Assembly: GCF_004103735.1 (NCBI RefSeq)
Contig: NZ_CP035281.1
Location: forward strand, 1,922,001 to 1,986,000
DNA from: Aminipila luticellarii
Lineage (GTDB): Bacteria > Bacillota > Clostridia > Peptostreptococcales > Anaerovoracaceae
Length of the DNA: 64,000 nucleotides
Direction: 5' to 3'
The position numbers were made by a program, and so were the translations under genes. Below are positions 46,938-56,243 of the stretch, piece by piece. Each line of letters begins with the position of its first letter. The first letter of the stretch is position 1. The notes beneath the pieces were generated by a model, which worked only from the letters and a program-made list of their open reading frames with translations, did no database searches and was not told where the DNA came from.

Positions 46938-47543
46938 TTATTCATTATAGTACATATGAGTTCGGATGATCTTCCCCTTTCCCATGATACGTAATTTTGT
47001 AATATCACCGCTGTCACAGTTTATGACCAGCAGTTCGCCTGCGTTTAACTGACAGATCCTTTTATTGAAATAGATGGTGCAAAATCCCTCTGCGCAGAAA
47101 AAGCTCTGGCTCATTTTATGATATTCCTTCCAACTTTCTACAGGAATGGCTGTACCGGCTCCGGTCACTGTCATCACTTCGGCAAAACCCTGATTGCCCT
47201 TTCGCACCATCAGATTAAAATCAGTTATTTGACCAAAGCTTCTGGTCTGATACGACCCGCTGAACCGATCCTGTTCGTAGGCTGCCAGCCGAATTACGCG
47301 AACCTCCTTATGGGAAAGCACCGCTTCTCCGCGAAGAACGATCAAAATCCGGTCATAATCCGGCAGAGGAGTAAAATCGGATTCCTCTAACTCAACCGTT
47401 GCCGAACTGAGCCTCCAGATGAAATTTCTGTCACTATATACAGAGTTCTTCGGATAAATGGCCAATTCCGTTGTTGTACCTCCCGACCATTTTCCCTCTT
47501 TATATTCTTCTTTTTTATACGCCTTACATTCAATATGATTCAT
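46938..47543 (-). CDS. HutD/Ves-family protein
   Basis: A 201-residue protein with the HutD signature near its start (KWSGGTTTELAIYP) and the FIWRLSSATVE strand that defines the family. It has a bicupin-like fold and is associated in some bacteria with histidine utilisation. No hut enzymes lie near it, so its role here is unknown; a regulatory sensing role for a histidine-pathway intermediate is only suggested by the family. GAATGTAAG-like sequence precedes the ATG, a weak ribosome site. Confidence 0.82.
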   Translation of the reverse strand: MNHIECKAYKKEEYKEGKWSGGTTTELAIYPKNSVYSDRNFIWRLSSATVELEESDFTPLPDYDRILIVLRGEAVLSHKEVRVIRLAAYEQDRFSGSYQTRSFGQITDFNLMVRKGNQGFAEVMTVTGAGTAIPVESWKEYHKMSQSFFCAEGFCTIYFNKRICQLNAGELLVINCDSGDITKLRIMGKGKIIRTHMYYNE

Positions 47544-47725
47544 TTTACACCTTCATAAAAATCTGTTTTTGACACTATTTTTTTCTATTATACATTAGCC
47601 GATCTTTATTTGCAAATTTTGATAATATGTGGTAATATATAGCTTAGCTTTGTTATTTTAGGAAGTTATTAGAATATTTCGTAAAATGCAATGAACTTCA
47701 AGACTTTTAGCAAGGAAGGTTCCAG

Positions 47726-48823
47726 ATGATTTTTGTACAAACAAATCAGCTTAAGCCGGGCATGATCGTTGGTCAAGCTGTTATGAATGACGTGTCGGTT
47801 ATTCCGCTTCTGCTTACCGATCAAAAATTAACGATACGTTACATCAGAAAGCTAAGGGCTATGAATGTCCCCGGAATATACATCAAAACAAAATACAGCG
47901 AGGATATTGTTGCTCAAGGTTTTGTTGACCCTGCTTTAAAGCAGAAAATCACGGCGGACTTAAAGAGTGTATGCAGAAATTTTGTATCCAAGTCAGCCAT
48001 CACTTCGAGTATGGCCAATACGTTGATCGATGTTTCCAGCTCTTTGATGGATCATATCCTTTCAAAGGATGAATATATATTAAACATGGTCGAAATAAAG
48101 ACCTTTGATAATTATACATATTCCCACAGCATTAATGTTGCCAGTCTGGCTACCCTGATCGGCATACAGCTCGGGTACAGCCGGGTATCCCTTCAAGAAC
48201 TTACCTCAGCCGGTCTAATGCACGACTTTGGTAAGCTGGAGGTTCCTATCGGCATTGTGAACAAACCTTCTTCGTTGACTACGGAAGAGTTTGCTGTGAT
48301 GAAAAAGCACCCGACTCTGGCTGTGAACAAGCTGAAAAGTTCCATGAAAATCTCACTGACTGTTTTAGACGGCATTGCAAGCCACCATGAGAAGTATGAC
48401 GGAACCGGTTATCCAAACGGTCTTTCCGGAGCAAATATTCCACTGTGCGGCAGGATACTGGCCATTGCGGATGTTTATGACGCATTGACCACAGCCCGTT
48501 CCTATCGACCCGCATGGCAGACAAAAGACGCCTTGGATTTTATGGCCAGCAATTCGGGAACCCATTTCGATCCGGACATTCTGAACGCTTTCTTTAAAAC
48601 GATTTCTGTTTATCCGGTAGGAACCATGGTCAAATTGACAGATGACTCTATTGCACTTGTTATAAAAAATACCCCGGGGTGCATGCTCGACCCGGTGGTA
48701 CGAATTCTTTCCTCCAAGAGAAGCGATATGGGGACAGAATTTGACCTTGCTAAAACTGCGGATCTGCATATCGTAAAATCTATCGATGCGGACAGCGAAA
48801 TCCCAATGGAGATTTTTGAGTAA
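47726..48823 (+). CDS. HD-GYP domain c-di-GMP phosphodiesterase
   Basis: A 365-residue protein. An N-terminal region of about 100 residues of unknown fold is followed by an HD-GYP domain. The HD pair lies in LMHDFGKLEVPI, the conserved GYP-type loop in HHEKYDGTGYP, and RILAIADVYDALTTARSYRP is also typical. HD-GYP enzymes degrade c-di-GMP to pGpG or GMP. It lies 7 kb from the GGDEF cyclase, but the two are not one operon. AAGGAAGG lies 6 bases before the ATG. Confidence 0.9.
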   Translation: MIFVQTNQLKPGMIVGQAVMNDVSVIPLLLTDQKLTIRYIRKLRAMNVPGIYIKTKYSEDIVAQGFVDPALKQKITADLKSVCRNFVSKSAITSSMANTLIDVSSSLMDHILSKDEYILNMVEIKTFDNYTYSHSINVASLATLIGIQLGYSRVSLQELTSAGLMHDFGKLEVPIGIVNKPSSLTTEEFAVMKKHPTLAVNKLKSSMKISLTVLDGIASHHEKYDGTGYPNGLSGANIPLCGRILAIADVYDALTTARSYRPAWQTKDALDFMASNSGTHFDPDILNAFFKTISVYPVGTMVKLTDDSIALVIKNTPGCMLDPVVRILSSKRSDMGTEFDLAKTADLHIVKSIDADSEIPMEIFE

Positions 48824-48852
48824 TAAATACTATAAATGTATGATAAAATAAC

Positions 48853-48900
48853 AAGAACCTGATTTTCACGCAGTAAAAGCGGCATGAGAATCAGGTTCTT
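48853..48900. terminator. Bidirectional terminator between HD-GYP gene and serine acetyltransferase
   Basis: AAGAACCTGATT (48853-48864) pairs with AATCAGGTTCTT (48889-48900), with T's on both sides. The genes converge. Confidence 0.85.
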
Positions 48901-48928
48901 TTCAGTTCGTCTTTTATTTTATGGCAGG

Positions 48929-49831
48929 CTACACTTCACAGCCGTCGCCAATCATGCATAATTCCGGATTTTTCATGCTGACCTTTGTATGCGGTGCTAT
49001 GGATTCCGTAATAAAGGCACTTCCGCCAATCACGCAGTCGTGGCCGATTACTGTGCTCCCGCCTAAAATGGAAGCCCCGGAATAAATCGTTACATTATCC
49101 TCAATGGTAGGATGCCTCTTGATTCCCGCCAGAGCCTGACCGCCCCGTGTGGATAGCGCCCCAATTGTCACCCCTTGGAACAGCTTTACATTATCGCCAA
49201 TAATGGTCGTCTCCCCAATGACTACTCCGGTACCGTGATCTATAAAGAAATACTTTCCGATACATGCTCCCGCATTGATATCAATACCCGTACGGCTGTG
49301 TGCATATTCGGTCATAATTCTCGGAATAAAAGGCACTTCTCTGATATACAGCTCATGTGCCATCCGATAAACAAAAATCGCATACAGACCCGGATAAGAA
49401 AATATGATCTGCTCCTTGCTTCCGGCCGCAGGGTCTCCGTCATACGCCGCCTGTATATCCGTCAGAAGGATTTTCTGGATCTTGGACAGCTGTTTCAGGA
49501 ATTCAACGGTTATGGTTTCTGCCTGATCCGCTGTTTCCGAACTCTGCTGGTTATTCTGATATGCGAGAGCCAGCTCAATCTGCGTGGAAAGCTGGTCAAA
49601 GACATTGGTCAGCCTCTGCCCTATGAAATACGGAGCCAAGGTGCAGTCCAGCCTATCCGTTCCAAAATACCCGGGAAACATAATCGTTCGGAGCTCTTTT
49701 ATTAATTGAATAATGATGCTTCTATCGGGCAGTCTCATAGAATCCTTTGCTAAAAATAATTCTTCTGTTAAATAATTTGTGGTAATATCTTCCACTATAT
49801 CCTGAACATTTTGCTTAAATTGATCTTTCAA
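48929..49831 (-). CDS. Serine O-acetyltransferase (EpsC/CysE type)
   Basis: A 300-residue acetyltransferase making O-acetylserine for cysteine synthesis. A long helical N-terminal region (about 1-165) precedes the left-handed beta-helix of hexapeptide repeats (GIDINAGACIGKYFFIDHGT, VVIGETTIIGDNVKLFQG, and so on). The catalytic His/Asp in IDHGTG and the HPT motif KRHPTIEDNV are present. I chose the TTG start at 49831 since GAGAGGATG lies 8-12 bases upstream; an ATG at 49897 would lie in a poorly coding stretch. No cysK is adjacent. Confidence 0.8.
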   Translation of the reverse strand: MKDQFKQNVQDIVEDITTNYLTEELFLAKDSMRLPDRSIIIQLIKELRTIMFPGYFGTDRLDCTLAPYFIGQRLTNVFDQLSTQIELALAYQNNQQSSETADQAETITVEFLKQLSKIQKILLTDIQAAYDGDPAAGSKEQIIFSYPGLYAIFVYRMAHELYIREVPFIPRIMTEYAHSRTGIDINAGACIGKYFFIDHGTGVVIGETTIIGDNVKLFQGVTIGALSTRGGQALAGIKRHPTIEDNVTIYSGASILGGSTVIGHDCVIGGSAFITESIAPHTKVSMKNPELCMIGDGCEV

Positions 49832-49949
49832 TTTTATAACATCCTCTCTTAAAAAAATGCATAGTCTAAACTTTATTATACTACAGTGTATTCCCAAGAG
49901 TCCAGTTTTTTACTTAAAAAAGTGGCTTTACCGCTTATCCTTTTATATA

Positions 49950-49995
49950 AAAAGCCATCGGAGAATATCTGATTCGATATGCCCCGACGGCTTTT
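49950..49995 (-). terminator. Terminator of the rbs operon
   Basis: AAAAGCCGTCGGGG pairs with TCCGATGGCTTTT on the minus strand, followed by T-rich sequence, just past rbsB. Confidence 0.8.
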
Positions 49996-50037
49996 GACCT
50001 GTTTTATGTCGTGTTTATGCTGATTCTTCCCCGGCTC

Positions 50038-50946
50038 TTATTCGGTTACCAGGGAAAGATCTACCGGAATGGATTTATCCACTTTTTCTCCGGCGATCAC
50101 CTTCATGGCTGCATCTACACCGGCAGCTCCGATTTCTTTCGGCAGCTGCTGCACAGTAGCCGCCATTTCACCGGCTTTAACGGCTTTTACCGCATCGTCC
50201 GTAGCATCGAATCCAACCACCATGATGTCTCTCTTGGACGCTTTGATTGCTTCCAATGCTCCCAGTGCCATTTCATCATTATGAGCGAATACTGCATTAA
50301 TTTCCGGCTGTGCCTGTAAAATGTTTTCCATTACGGACAGACCTTCTGCTCTGTTAAAATTAGCCGTCTGCTTTGCAACTACTTCAATATCACTTTTAGC
50401 AATGGCTTCATTGAAGCCTTTGCCCCTGTCAATCGCTGCAGAAGCACCCGGAACACCTTCCAATTCTACGACTTTGCCTTTTCCGCCGAGCTTATCGATA
50501 ATAAATTCTCCGGCAAGCTTACCGCCGGCCACGTTATCGGAAGCGATATGGCAGACAACGTCTCCCGTATTGGCTGATCTGTCCAGCGTGATGACCGGAA
50601 TGCCGGCATCATTAGCTGCAGTTACAGCACTTCCTACTGCTTCTGAATCCGTAGGATTGATCAAGATCAGGTCTACGCCCTTTGTGATTAAGTCTTCCAT
50701 GTTTGAAAGCTCTGTTGCGGAGTCATCCTGTGAATCCAGAACAATCAATTCAGCTCCCAGTTCATCTGCTTTTGCCTGTGCACCATCTCTAAGGTCTACA
50801 AAGAAAGGATTGTTCAGGGTGGATACAATCAGCCCAATTGTTGCTTTTGTATCTTCCTTGTCATCTGAGGCTGCATCTTTGCTGCCGCATCCGAACATTC
50901 CCAGTGCCAAAACAAGCACCAGCAAAACCACTAAAATCTTTTTCAT
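50038..50946 (-). CDS. rbsB: Ribose ABC transporter substrate-binding lipoprotein
   Basis: A 302-residue periplasmic-binding-type protein. A signal peptide ends in a lipobox, LGMFGCG, with the lipidated cysteine at about residue 20. It then matches RbsB (IGLIVSTLNNPFFVDLRDGA, then DSQDDSATELSNMEDLITKG, and the PVITLDRSA ligand-site loop). It is the last gene of the rbs operon, 73 bases after rbsC, and has its own terminator. A related pentose or galactoside ligand cannot be excluded, but rbsD in the operon supports ribose. Confidence 0.92.
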   Translation of the reverse strand: MKKILVVLLVLVLALGMFGCGSKDAASDDKEDTKATIGLIVSTLNNPFFVDLRDGAQAKADELGAELIVLDSQDDSATELSNMEDLITKGVDLILINPTDSEAVGSAVTAANDAGIPVITLDRSANTGDVVCHIASDNVAGGKLAGEFIIDKLGGKGKVVELEGVPGASAAIDRGKGFNEAIAKSDIEVVAKQTANFNRAEGLSVMENILQAQPEINAVFAHNDEMALGALEAIKASKRDIMVVGFDATDDAVKAVKAGEMAATVQQLPKEIGAAGVDAAMKVIAGEKVDKSIPVDLSLVTE

Positions 50947-51019
50947 GTTTCATCCTCCTAAATTAACAATTAACACAATATATATTTAATCGCCCATCGA
51001 TTAAATAACAACAAAACAG

Positions 51020-51982
51020 TTATCTGGCAGCTTTTTGTTTTCTGTCCAGCAGAACAGCAAACAGAATGACCGCGCCCTTTGCCACATTCTGATAGTAGGA
51101 AGGAACCTGCAATAAATTCAAGGCATTATTCAAAATACCGATAATCAATGCACCTATAGCCGTGCCCCCAATAGAGCCTATGCCGCCCGACATACTGGTT
51201 CCGCCGAGAACGACAGCAGCAATGGCATCCAGTTCATATCCGGACCCGGCATTCGGCTGAGCTGAACCCAGTCTGGCTGTTACGATAATTCCGGCCAAAG
51301 AAGCCAGAAGCCCGGAGGCTCCATATACAAAGATCTTCACTTTATCCGTTTTAATCCCTGAATAAACCGTTGCCTCTTCATTAGACCCGAGGGCGTAGAT
51401 ATATCTTCCCATTCGCAGATGCTTTAAAATATAGTATGCGGCGATAAATACGATAATCATGATATAAACGGGAACGGGCAGTGCAAAAATGTATCCCGAC
51501 CCGATCTTCCCGAACAGGAGACTGTCTGCTCCGCCGCCGGTGCCAATAGGCTTTCCCTGTGTATAAACTAATGTACAGCCCCGCAGCAGTGTCATCGTAC
51601 CCAGGGTCGCGATAAACGGCTGCAGTCTTCCCTTGCTTATCAGCAGGCCATTTACGATGCCTATGGCCAGCCCTAAAAATAACGTAATAAGTATCGTTAA
51701 GATCATATCCACACCGGAGGCGATCAAATTGGCGGCAATGGCACCGCAAATCGCCAATACGGAGCCCACGGAAAGATCAATGCCTCCGATCAGAATGGCA
51801 AAAGTCATGCCCGTTGCTATAACTGCGTTGATAGAGGTCTGCCTGAGCACAGTAAGAAAATTCCTCCAGGTAAAGAAACTATCGCTTAAAAATGCCATAG
51901 CAATACATAAGATCAGCAGTACGATCAACGGCTTATTTTTTTGTACCACATCCTTTATACTTCTGTTAGACGTCCATTTCAA
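51020..51982 (-). CDS. rbsC: Ribose ABC transporter permease
   Basis: A 320-residue permease of the sugar ABC importer class (AraH/RbsC family) with about eight to ten membrane helices and the EAA-like loop around GGTSMSGGIGSIGGTAIGAL. The N-terminal RNFLTVLRQTSINAVIATGM sequence is typical of RbsC. The gene starts 5 bases after the rbsA stop. One conserved gap: no separate second permease is required, since RbsC forms a dimer. Confidence 0.92.
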   Translation of the reverse strand: MKWTSNRSIKDVVQKNKPLIVLLILCIAMAFLSDSFFTWRNFLTVLRQTSINAVIATGMTFAILIGGIDLSVGSVLAICGAIAANLIASGVDMILTILITLFLGLAIGIVNGLLISKGRLQPFIATLGTMTLLRGCTLVYTQGKPIGTGGGADSLLFGKIGSGYIFALPVPVYIMIIVFIAAYYILKHLRMGRYIYALGSNEEATVYSGIKTDKVKIFVYGASGLLASLAGIIVTARLGSAQPNAGSGYELDAIAAVVLGGTSMSGGIGSIGGTAIGALIIGILNNALNLLQVPSYYQNVAKGAVILFAVLLDRKQKAAR

Positions 51983-51987
51983 TTTTA

Positions 51988-53481
51988 TTACACACCCTTC
52001 CCTACAGCCAGACTCATGATACCTTCCTGATCAGCCTGTTCCGTGTCTAAAATACCGCTTATACATCCTTCATGCATCACCAGAACTCTGTCGCTCATCC
52101 CCAGTATCTCCGGTATTTCTGAAGAAATCATAATAATGCTTACACCTGCTTTTTTAAATTTATTGATCAAATTATATATTTCTTTCTTAGCCCCTACATC
52201 AACGCCCCTTGTGGGTTCATCCAAAATGAGAATGCTGGGCTCCGCAAATAGATTTTTCGCAATGGACACCTTCTGCTGGTTTCCGCCGCTCAAATATTTA
52301 ACCAGCTGCTTTGTTCCGCTGGTCTTTATGGATAAATTTTTAATATATTCCTGACTGACCTCTTCTTCTTTTGACTTATAAACGTGCCCAAATCTTCCGC
52401 ATATGCTCTTTAAAGAAGTCAGGGTAATGTTCTCCCCCACGTTCATGCCTAAAACGATTCCGTTGGTTTTCCTGTCCTCGGATACATAAGTAATTCCCGC
52501 TTTAATAGCATCTCTGGGGCTGTTTATATGAACCTTTTTCCCGTGGATGAAGATTTCTCCCCGATCCATCTTATAAATTCCGTAAATGGTTCTGGCCAGT
52601 TCCGTTCTGCTGGAACCCATCAGGCCCGCGATTCCCAGTGTTTCGCCCTTCCTCAGCGTAAAAGAAGCCTCCTGCACAAAACTGTTGGTCAAATTTTTCA
52701 CTTCAAAAATCACTTCACCAATCTCAGAATCCGCTTTTGGATACTGCTCTTCCAATCGTCTTCCCACCATCATTTCGATCAGCTTATCTTCAGTGACCTC
52801 TGATACCGGAACCTCTCCGATCCGTTCACCATCTCGCAGGACCGTTATGTCATCGCAGATCTTAAAGATTTCTTCCAACCTATGAGAAATGTAGACCATG
52901 CTGTGATTCTGCTCTTTGAGCTTTCGGATGACACTGAAAAGCTTTTCTGTCTCCGAAATAGTCAAAGCTCCGGTGGGTTCATCCATAATGATAATTTTTG
53001 CATCTAAGGACAAAGCTTTCGCTATTTCCACCAGCTGTTGTTTCCCCACACTGATATTGTTTACAAGCTCTTTTGGATTTTCGGAAAGGCCCAGCATGGA
53101 AATCCATTTTTCGGACTCCTTGTACAACCTTTTCCAATCTATTTTACCCAGTTTATTGACCGGTTCCCGGCCTAAAAATATATTTTCACCTATGGATAAA
53201 TCCCCTATCAGATTTAATTCCTGATGGATGATCGCTATGCCGTTTTCCTGAGATTCCTTTGTGTTTTTAAACTCTGCCGGCTGATCGTTTAAATAGATTT
53301 CCCCTGCAGTCTTTTCATACACACCGGTCAGGATTTTCATCAGAGTAGATTTGCCCGCTCCGTTTTCACCCAAAAGTGCCATGATCCGACCCTCATAAAT
53401 GTTAAAATCCACTTGATTTAACACAGTAACACCGGAGAATTCCTTGGTGATCCCTTTCATGGTCACAATCTTTTTCTGCAT
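51988..53481 (-). CDS. rbsA: Ribose ABC transporter ATPase with two nucleotide-binding domains
   Basis: A 497-residue tandem ATPase. The N-terminal domain has Walker A LGENGAGKSTLMKIL, signature ISVGKQQLVEIAKAL and Walker B IIIMDEPTGAL. The C-terminal domain has a degenerate Walker A (LGIAGLMGSSRTELARTIYG) and signature LSGGNQQKVSIAKNL, as usual for RbsA. Start ATG 53481 has GGAGGATATCA directly upstream; a longer frame from 53562 would overlap rbsD. Confidence 0.94.
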   Translation of the reverse strand: MQKKIVTMKGITKEFSGVTVLNQVDFNIYEGRIMALLGENGAGKSTLMKILTGVYEKTAGEIYLNDQPAEFKNTKESQENGIAIIHQELNLIGDLSIGENIFLGREPVNKLGKIDWKRLYKESEKWISMLGLSENPKELVNNISVGKQQLVEIAKALSLDAKIIIMDEPTGALTISETEKLFSVIRKLKEQNHSMVYISHRLEEIFKICDDITVLRDGERIGEVPVSEVTEDKLIEMMVGRRLEEQYPKADSEIGEVIFEVKNLTNSFVQEASFTLRKGETLGIAGLMGSSRTELARTIYGIYKMDRGEIFIHGKKVHINSPRDAIKAGITYVSEDRKTNGIVLGMNVGENITLTSLKSICGRFGHVYKSKEEEVSQEYIKNLSIKTSGTKQLVKYLSGGNQQKVSIAKNLFAEPSILILDEPTRGVDVGAKKEIYNLINKFKKAGVSIIMISSEIPEILGMSDRVLVMHEGCISGILDTEQADQEGIMSLAVGKGV

Positions 53482-53492
53482 TGATATCCTCC

Positions 53493-53900
53493 TTAGAAAA
53501 CCACGCCTGAAATCAGAATAATGTTTGCGAAGGACGTAAATTCTCCCGTCCTTATGGCACATTTACAGGTTTCCGTATTCTTTTTGAACTCTTCATGAGG
53601 CATATATTCCACCTCAAGCCTGCTCTCTGATTGGCGGAGCAGAGATAAAATCTCATTGTGAAGCTCTCTGCTGGCTGTTTTAATTTCTTCTGCCAAAATA
53701 ACCTTTTCTACTTTCTGTTCGGACAGAACCGCCCCCAGCACAGACATAAAGGAAGGAATTCCTTCCGATACGGCCAGATCTATGCGCTTTACTCCGTCCG
53801 GAACCGGCAGGCCCGCATCGCCTATAAGCAAACGATCCTTGTGCCCAAGCTTTGAAATACAGTACGATATTTCAGAATGCAGTAAGGAAGTTTTTTTCAT
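53493..53900 (-). CDS. rbsD: D-ribose pyranase
   Basis: A 135-residue mutarotase-like enzyme that converts beta-D-ribopyranose to the furanose form for ribokinase. The conserved Gly-Asp-Ala stretch LIGDAGLPVPDGVKRIDLAV and the C-terminal IRTGEFTSFANIILISG contain catalytic residues. No ribokinase (rbsK) is seen downstream or upstream, so phosphorylation relies on a gene elsewhere. It lies 20 bases after rbsR and 11 before rbsA. Confidence 0.93.
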   Translation of the reverse strand: MKKTSLLHSEISYCISKLGHKDRLLIGDAGLPVPDGVKRIDLAVSEGIPSFMSVLGAVLSEQKVEKVILAEEIKTASRELHNEILSLLRQSESRLEVEYMPHEEFKKNTETCKCAIRTGEFTSFANIILISGVVF

Positions 53901-53920
53901 TTTATTGCACCTCTTTTAAA

Positions 53921-54964
53921 TTATTTCGCCGATCGGCGGACAATCAATTCGGTTGGAAGGAACACGGTGTTTTTTTCAACCAATACGCTGTTATTTTCGT
54001 GTTTTATTTTATCCTGCCGAAGCTTTTCTATGTTTTTAATCAATAATTCCGCAGCCTTATAGCCCATTTCATAGTTCGGCTGTTTTATGGTGGTAAGCGG
54101 CGGCTCCACCAAGCTGGCCAGATAGATGTCATCAAAACCTACAATACCTATATCTTCGGGTACACGTAGACCGCATTCCTTTAGCTTTCGGATCGCACCG
54201 ATGGCAATTAAATCGTTTCCGCAGAAAATCGCATCGATGGGCTCTTTCTCATGAAGCAGCTGATCAGCCGCCTCTACACCCCATTGCAGTTTATACTCCC
54301 CGACCTTTATGTAATGCTCATTGACAGGAATTTCTCTTTCGGCAAGGGCCTGATTGTACCCCTCCAGTCTTCCCCGGGCAGTAGTGGTCGTAATGGAGCC
54401 GGCAATATAGGCTATTTTTCGGTATCCCCTGTCCAGCAGATAAGATGTAGCCATGTAAGCCCCTTCTCTGTTATCCACTACCACTCTGCCTATCACATTT
54501 CGGTTTTCATAGTCCCGGTCTATAAGCAGGATGGGAACCTTGCACTTGTCCAGGCTGTCAAAGCCCAGTTGTCTGTCCGAAGAATGCGCAAAAATAATGC
54601 CATCCACCATTTTTTCTGTCAATACGTTGATATATTTATCTTCTCTCTTGATTTTGTCATCTGTATTGCAGTATATGACGCTATATCCAAATTCACTGGC
54701 TTTATCCTCTACTCCCCTTGCGATCTCAGGGAAGAACGGATTCACAATATCCGGTATGATCAGTCCGATGGTGCGGGTCTGCCGTGTAATGAGGCTTCTC
54801 GCCATGGTGTTCGGCGTATAATTATATTTTTGTGCGATAGCATGAATTTTTTTTCTCGTTGCTTCGCTGATTTTTTTATCCTTTTTATTTAGAACCATAG
54901 AAACCGTAGCAATGGAAACTTGCGCTTCTTCTGCGATTTCTTTTATTGTAATGCTTTTCTTCAT
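53921..54964 (-). CDS. rbsR: LacI-family ribose repressor
   Basis: A 347-residue repressor. The N-terminal helix-turn-helix reads ITIKEIAEEAQVSIATVSMVLNKK, followed by the hinge (TPNTMARSLITRQTRTIG) and a periplasmic-binding-type ligand domain. It precedes rbsD, so the operon order is rbsR-rbsD-rbsA-rbsC-rbsB. A 16-bp perfect palindrome lies between its promoter and start codon, which implies autorepression of the whole operon. The ligand is presumably ribose or ribose-5-phosphate. Confidence 0.92.
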   Translation of the reverse strand: MKKSITIKEIAEEAQVSIATVSMVLNKKDKKISEATRKKIHAIAQKYNYTPNTMARSLITRQTRTIGLIIPDIVNPFFPEIARGVEDKASEFGYSVIYCNTDDKIKREDKYINVLTEKMVDGIIFAHSSDRQLGFDSLDKCKVPILLIDRDYENRNVIGRVVVDNREGAYMATSYLLDRGYRKIAYIAGSITTTTARGRLEGYNQALAEREIPVNEHYIKVGEYKLQWGVEAADQLLHEKEPIDAIFCGNDLIAIGAIRKLKECGLRVPEDIGIVGFDDIYLASLVEPPLTTIKQPNYEMGYKAAELLIKNIEKLRQDKIKHENNSVLVEKNTVFLPTELIVRRSAK

Positions 54965-54979
54965 AGCAGTTTCCTTTTC

Positions 54980-54995
54980 GGTTAAACGTTTAACC
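54980..54995. promoter_or_regulatory. RbsR operator
   Basis: GGTTAAACGTTTAACC is a perfect 16-bp palindrome with the central CG step of LacI-family sites, 15 bases before the rbsR start and just after the predicted transcription start. Confidence 0.8.
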
Positions 54996-55009
54996 CAATT
55001 GTTACATAC

Positions 55010-55038
55010 ATTTTACTTTAAATAGACTCCAGTGTCAA
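55010..55038 (-). promoter_or_regulatory. rbs operon promoter
   Basis: TTGACA (complement 55033-55038), 17 bases, TAAAAT (complement 55010-55015). Confidence 0.75.
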
Positions 55039-55052
55039 TGGATTAAAGATTT

Positions 55053-55081
55053 TTGACATCTTCATCCGAGAGATATATAAT
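55053..55081 (+). promoter_or_regulatory. YibE/F promoter
   Basis: TTGACA (55053-55058), 17 bases, TATAAT (55076-55081) is a perfect sigma-A match, divergent from the rbs promoter 15 bases away. Confidence 0.85.
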
Positions 55082-55115
55082 TTGTATATCTTTTTAGGGT
55101 GAGGGTTTAGACAAC

Positions 55116-56243
55116 ATGTATAAAAATGAATTTCATATGAAAAAAACAACGATTATCAAGGGCTCTGCCGTTGTGCTGCTCAGTTTACTGCTTTTTTTTC
55201 TAATCTATAACAATTATAGTTTATACGATTCTACGATTGCAAAAGTAACAACGGTGCAGAACACCTTTTTAGACAGCAAAAATTCCACAAAAGGAAATAC
55301 GGAAAACTATTATAAACAGCAGATTCAAGCCATTGTAAAGAACGGTCCCCACAAGGGGCAGCTGGTACATCTCCAAAACACATATGGAGAATCCCTGGTG
55401 TACGACAATAAATATTCTTCGGGAACATCTCTTTTTATTGAGAACCTTACCGAAGGTGACAAGGATCTGACCGCCAATATTTCAGGAGTCAAACGGGATT
55501 ATTATGTAGCGGCAGTGGTTTTGATTCTGGTGGATCTGCTCATTATGGTAGGGGGTCTGCAGGGCTTTTTCACGATTTTGTGCCTTTCCGTAAACATTAT
55601 TTTATTCTACGCAATGCTCCTTCTGCACTATAACGGACTGAATATTTTACTTCTTTCCTCCATTATGTCCGTACTGTTTTCAAGCATTGTGCTGTTTCTT
55701 ATCAACGGAAGAAGCCGAACCACCGTTATCGCGCTCTGTGCCACCTTGGCGTCTATATTTTTTGTGACGGCACTGTCGTTTGTGGTCATGCGGTTTACAC
55801 CGGATATCGACTATGAATTTTTAGAATATTTGATTCATCCCTACGAGCGTTCCGATGCGGACATGCTCTTCCTCTCAGAAATCCTGATGGGCTGTGTGGG
55901 GGCCATTATAGATATTTCGGTGACCATTACCTCCTGTGCGTCGGAGCTTTTGAGAAAGGATCCTTTTATAACAAAAAAAGCCCTGATTTCCTCTTGCAGA
56001 GAGGTCAGTGAGGATATTACGGGAACGATGATCAACACCGTGTTTTTTACGAATGTATCCTCCTGTATTCCCCTGTTCATTTTATCCATACAGAACGAAA
56101 TAAAGTTTATGACAGTCATTCGATATAATGTATTTTTTGAAGTTTGCCGGTTCTTGACCGGAAGTATCGGAATTGTCGCCGCTATACCTGTTTCAATTTT
56201 GGCGGTTTATCTGGTATACGGGAGGAGAGATTCAACATGCTGA
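55116..56243 (+). CDS. YibE/F-family membrane protein, first of pair
   Basis: A 375-residue membrane protein of the YibE/F family. One N-terminal helix (about 17-33) is followed by an extracytoplasmic segment to about residue 125 with the NGPHKGQLVHLQN motif typical of this family, then about seven helices in the C-terminal 240 residues (EILMGCVGAIIDISVTITSC is conserved in the family). Function is unknown; YibE in Lactococcus affects nisin sensitivity. GGTGAGGG lies about 10 bases before the ATG. The end overlaps the second gene. Confidence 0.82.
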   Translation: MYKNEFHMKKTTIIKGSAVVLLSLLLFFLIYNNYSLYDSTIAKVTTVQNTFLDSKNSTKGNTENYYKQQIQAIVKNGPHKGQLVHLQNTYGESLVYDNKYSSGTSLFIENLTEGDKDLTANISGVKRDYYVAAVVLILVDLLIMVGGLQGFFTILCLSVNIILFYAMLLLHYNGLNILLLSSIMSVLFSSIVLFLINGRSRTTVIALCATLASIFFVTALSFVVMRFTPDIDYEFLEYLIHPYERSDADMLFLSEILMGCVGAIIDISVTITSCASELLRKDPFITKKALISSCREVSEDITGTMINTVFFTNVSSCIPLFILSIQNEIKFMTVIRYNVFFEVCRFLTGSIGIVAAIPVSILAVYLVYGRRDSTC